From the NCBI GenBank assembly GCA_947259225.1, contig CAMYLK010000006.1:62001-126000 (forward strand): 64,000 nt of DNA. The letters run 5' to 3'. The notes beneath the pieces are model-generated. The model did no database searches, was not told the origin of the DNA, and saw nothing but the letters and a program-made list of their open reading frames with translations. This document shows, one piece after another, positions 61,211-64,000 of the stretch (positions are counted from its first letter, which is position 1; each line of letters starts with the position of its first letter). This stretch comes from an uncultured Desulfobulbaceae bacterium. GTDB lineage: Bacteria > Desulfobacterota > Desulfobulbia > Desulfobulbales > Desulfobulbaceae. The translations under genes were made by a program, and so were the position numbers.

Positions 61211-63169
61211 TCATCGTGCAATTACTCTGTCGTATTTTCGTATCGTGTTTTCACCGTTAATAATTCTGGCTGTTGAAAAATCCTCATGGACTTCATTAAT
61301 CTGAAGTATTCCGAGTATATCCGGATCCGGTTCTACCATCACGCCGGTTACAGGATGCTTGAACGGAGGTGTATCACGGTAAACGGTGAACCAGCTATAA
61401 GGTATAATCCCCTCCTTTGTTCCAAGATCAAGGATGACCTCTTTGTCCTTTAGATCTGTAACCAGTCCTTTGGTTAAGGGAAAATCAGAGTTAAATTTGC
61501 GGGCAAGTTTCATGAGAAGTAAATCCAGGTCTTCCGGTGAGACAAACTTTCCGAACACATCATGGGAAGCAATAATTTTTGAAGTCTCTGGGTCCGACAG
61601 CCTGGCAATGATTTCCACATGACCCGGATAAAATTTAACAGTTCCGGTAAGCTCGGCATTTATAGAAAATTGGGTAAGGGGAGATAACGATGTTGTGATA
61701 TGGTCTATAATATGGAATCGTTTCTGCTCTGCAAGAAGGGAAAACAGTTTGCCTGAGACATCCGGATCCGGTGGTTCGACGTTCCCTTGCTGGTCGAATT
61801 TCCTGATGGAGATACTCATGCGGGAGTCAGGCTGGTCAATTTTTCTCACCAGACGAGTAATTGTAAATTTTTGGTCGGTCTTGTTCCCGTGTTGGTCAAA
61901 AGCGATAAAATGGAACTTGTTGTCGCCTACCGTCAGTTTTTTCAGTAAAGAGAAAAAAACTTTCTTCCCTGTTCTATGAAGAATCGGTTCAGTGTTGACA
62001 AAGATCGAATGAATATCAGAAGAATCAGATATTCTCACGTTGAAAAGGATTGACTCCTGGAATGTTTTCTGTTCACTGACGAGGCCTTCCAGCCTGATGG
62101 CCGGTGGAACAGTATCTTCCGGTGAGGGTCGACTTGAAGGTGGTAAATCATTCTGGTCTTCCGCGGTTTCCTTTTTATTGACGCCGTCCGGTACAAGCTC
62201 GTTATCCTGCAGAGTTACCTGCGTCACGTTCCCGGCACGGTCTCTTGCTGCAACTGTAAATGGTCCTGTCGGTTGCGCGAACTTGAAATTATACCTTTTG
62301 TGTACATCTGCTATGGGCCAATTGCGTCCGTTTACTATCAATGATCTCAAACCACCTTTGTCACTTGCAGTTCCCCGGATGACCACTTCATTACCCCTGA
62401 CTTCAGTTTCCATTATCTCAATAAGGGGGCCGAGCCTATCACAGAATATCTGCAGTTGTTTTTCAGCTACATTGTCACCCAGATCGGTTGCTCTGATCGA
62501 AATACTATTTTCACCTTCATCGAGGAGCAATTCTGCAGTGAAGACATGACTTCGTATTGCAGGTTCAAGGGGAAAATACTGATCCTGAACCTGAAAGGAA
62601 GCAATGTAGTTATCATCCCGGGCAACACCTTTGACAGATTTTGTGAAACTTCTGGTCACCTCTTTGGTTGTGCTGGTTTCGAGAAAGAGTTCCGGAGCGG
62701 AAAGATCCACCTCATCCTTTGCTATTTTTGCGGCCCTTGCCTTGTTAAGATAATAAATGGCTTTTGCACTCGAGGCGCTATCGAGGGAATATTCAAGCTC
62801 CTTTATAGCTTTCGTATACTCCTGGCGTTGGAAATGGATAATACCCAGTTCACGATGGGGAAAATAATCAATATTTGTGGTATCGTTTATAACCGACTGC
62901 CACTGGTCAAAGTCGTTACCCTTGATTGCCTTTTGCAAAACTTTCTCAGCCTTTCTGTACATTCTTTCTTCTGAAAGTAAGAGAGCATGTTCGAATAGAT
63001 TCCACCAGATATCTTGGGAGTTATTGATTGCCATCCCTGGTTTTTTTTGAATGGTAGGTGTGTGTTCGCCTTTATTAACGGTACATCCGGAAACATTAAG
63101 GAATAAGGCCAAGAGGATGGTACTGGGTAATAATATATAGAAACGAGTATTTAATAATATTGTTAACAT
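61211..63169 (-). CDS. TPR lipoprotein with C-terminal CsgG/FlgT-like region
   Basis: 652 residues from ATG 63169 (MLTILLNTRFYILLPSTILL), with lipobox VSGC near residue 29. TPR-like helices (about 45-155; FEHALLLSEERMYRKAEKVL and HFQRQEYTKAIKELEYSL) are followed by several Ig-like beta domains with repeated text such as SIRATDLGDNVAEKQL and FIAFDQHGNKTDQK. The C-terminal ~190 residues (SGKLFSLLAEQKRFHIIDHI, ATSKIIASHDVF-like, TKEGIIPYSWFTVYRD) resemble CsgG/FlgT-type proteins. Probably an outer-membrane assembly or surface-linked factor. It starts 8 bases after the stop of the upstream gene. Confidence 0.65.
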   Translation of the reverse strand: MLTILLNTRFYILLPSTILLALFLNVSGCTVNKGEHTPTIQKKPGMAINNSQDIWWNLFEHALLLSEERMYRKAEKVLQKAIKGNDFDQWQSVINDTTNIDYFPHRELGIIHFQRQEYTKAIKELEYSLDSASSAKAIYYLNKARAAKIAKDEVDLSAPELFLETSTTKEVTRSFTKSVKGVARDDNYIASFQVQDQYFPLEPAIRSHVFTAELLLDEGENSISIRATDLGDNVAEKQLQIFCDRLGPLIEIMETEVRGNEVVIRGTASDKGGLRSLIVNGRNWPIADVHKRYNFKFAQPTGPFTVAARDRAGNVTQVTLQDNELVPDGVNKKETAEDQNDLPPSSRPSPEDTVPPAIRLEGLVSEQKTFQESILFNVRISDSSDIHSIFVNTEPILHRTGKKVFFSLLKKLTVGDNKFHFIAFDQHGNKTDQKFTITRLVRKIDQPDSRMSISIRKFDQQGNVEPPDPDVSGKLFSLLAEQKRFHIIDHITTSLSPLTQFSINAELTGTVKFYPGHVEIIARLSDPETSKIIASHDVFGKFVSPEDLDLLLMKLARKFNSDFPLTKGLVTDLKDKEVILDLGTKEGIIPYSWFTVYRDTPPFKHPVTGVMVEPDPDILGILQINEVHEDFSTARIINGENTIRKYDRVIAR

Positions 63170-63176
63170 GCCATAT

Positions 63177-64000
63177 CTACATGGAAAGCTGTTTCTGGAA
63201 ATCAACAACCTTAAGCCGGATCATAAGGATGAGTGTTTCCATTAACAGTGAACATGCGGTTTTGTTTTTGGAGGAAATATCAACAATACGTTCGTGCCTC
63301 ATCTTTTTTTTAGCCATCTGATTTATTTCATCGGCGGGATAGTCTGGATCAATAATTTTTCTGGCAACAGCTTCGCCGGAGACAATGGCTGGATGTATTC
63401 CTTCTCCTGTCAGGCCGGAAGCCAGTCCCGCTGCATCACCGACCAGCCATGTCCCGTCAAAGCTGTACCCCCGGTAATCATAGTTAATAAGTTCCGCCCT
63501 GGCCTGTTTTCCGGCAAGGTCAAAGCCCCTGGAGCCAGCCCACTGGATAAGCTGATTTTTCAGCCTGGATGGAGTGCGTTTATCTCGGCTTCCGTAGGCA
63601 CCAATGGATATTGAATCCCGGTGTGGAAATATCCAGCCGTAACCGTTTCCAAAATAACCGTTATCGAGGTGCCATTCCATATATTTGTATTGACCAGGTA
63701 TCTGATAGTTAATGCCAATGCCGAGCCTGGCGGTAGGAATGCCCAGGCAACGTCGGACGAGTGAAGTGCTTCCATCTGCTCCGACAAGATGATCACACCT
63801 GAGCCGGATTTGTTTTCCTCTGTCATTTGTTGCCGTGACAATCCTGTTATCCACATTATTGACATACCATCCGTTCCTGATATGAGCACCTTTGCTGCGC
63901 GCGTCGGCCATCATCCATTGACCAAGATTCAGCCGGTTGACTGTCGCAATTACCGGGTGCTTACTTCGGAACGAGAAATTTTGAAAATTTGAAAAAATTT
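63177..64000 (-). CDS. geranylgeranyl-reductase-type FAD oxidoreductase (partial, 5' end outside)
   Basis: The frame stays open to the right edge, so the track start at 63914 is internal; upstream codons read SFRSKHPVIATVNRLNLGQW. Visible motifs: DHLVGADGSTSLVRRCLG (the second FAD/NAD motif of the p-HB hydroxylase superfamily) and GTWLVGDAAGLASGLTGEGI, then IVSGEAVARKI. These fit the geranylgeranyl reductase group, which saturates isoprenoid chains or acts on quinone-like substrates. The N-terminal dinucleotide fold is outside the window. Its stop lies 7 bases before the next gene. Confidence 0.85.
   Translation of the reverse strand, partial: IFSNFQNFSFRSKHPVIATVNRLNLGQWMMADARSKGAHIRNGWYVNNVDNRIVTATNDRGKQIRLRCDHLVGADGSTSLVRRCLGIPTARLGIGINYQIPGQYKYMEWHLDNGYFGNGYGWIFPHRDSISIGAYGSRDKRTPSRLKNQLIQWAGSRGFDLAGKQARAELINYDYRGYSFDGTWLVGDAAGLASGLTGEGIHPAIVSGEAVARKIIDPDYPADEINQMAKKKMRHERIVDISSKNKTACSLLMETLILMIRLKVVDFQKQLSM

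Noticed and set aside
1-64000. CRISPR array, tRNA, rRNA or riboswitch
   Set aside because: I saw no regularly spaced repeats, no tRNA cloverleaf with CCA end and no known aptamer core by eye; tRNAscan-SE and Infernal would be needed to exclude them.

Overview
The window looks like a chromosome segment of an anaerobic, Gram-negative, sulfate-reducer-type deltaproteobacterium (Desulfobacterota, perhaps Desulfobulbales-like). The evidence is indirect: c-type cytochromes in sensors and enzymes, a CooC-type ATPase, a family II pyrophosphatase, FolE2, a type II secretion operon, LPS/O-antigen genes, and two genes that only make sense with in-frame UGA read as selenocysteine. There is no rRNA, and I recognised no tRNA or CRISPR array. 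The species assignment is inference.

Layout. 1-2570: end of an SGNH-type hydrolase, a small lipoprotein, a long non-coding stretch and an exported protein of unknown function. 2985-12047: a surface polysaccharide cluster with an FrhB-family Fe-S protein, two hexapeptide acyltransferases, a decayed IS3-family element, four GT2 glycosyltransferases and a WbaP-like initiating phosphoglycosyltransferase. 12078-18921: CooC-type ATPase, Bax-inhibitor-1-like membrane protein, a membrane protein of unknown function, a damaged manganese pyrophosphatase, a UshA-like tetraheme selenoprotein missed by the ORF track, and RarA. 19181-22826: a GAF/nucleotide cyclase with a pseudo-receiver, then five overlapping PilZ-like genes. 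23070-29136: succinate-semialdehyde dehydrogenase, FolE2, Hsp15, stand-alone IMP cyclohydrolase, PurN, PyrR and a GAF histidine kinase. 29298-38714: U32 peptidase-family protein, then an LPS block (GT9, MsbA, O-antigen ligase, GT4, a broken methyltransferase, WecB). 38730-49933: type II secretion genes gspI-J-K-L-M-N-C-D-E, with gspF convergent. 50185-53798: a SelW/Rdx-like selenoprotein missed by the ORF track, a DtxR-type regulator, RecN and a ThiI-like PP-loop protein. 54084-64000: exported protein, heme-containing diguanylate cyclase, HD-GYP protein, dCMP deaminase, alpha/beta hydrolase, small membrane protein, PpsR-type regulator, diheme cytochrome, TPR lipoprotein and a truncated geranylgeranyl-reductase-type flavoprotein.

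Themes. (1) Selenocysteine: two genes on opposite strands, 33 kb apart, have UGA at a family redox position (CGU and CVKU), each followed at the right distance by a short hairpin with a (G/A)GUCU loop. (2) Cyclic nucleotide signalling: five PilZ-like proteins, a cyclase, a GGDEF protein and an HD-GYP protein lie in one window. (3) Envelope biogenesis: two polysaccharide blocks plus type II secretion. (4) Decay: an IS3 remnant, a frameshifted methyltransferase and a pyrophosphatase that has lost both a metal ligand and an internal sense codon.
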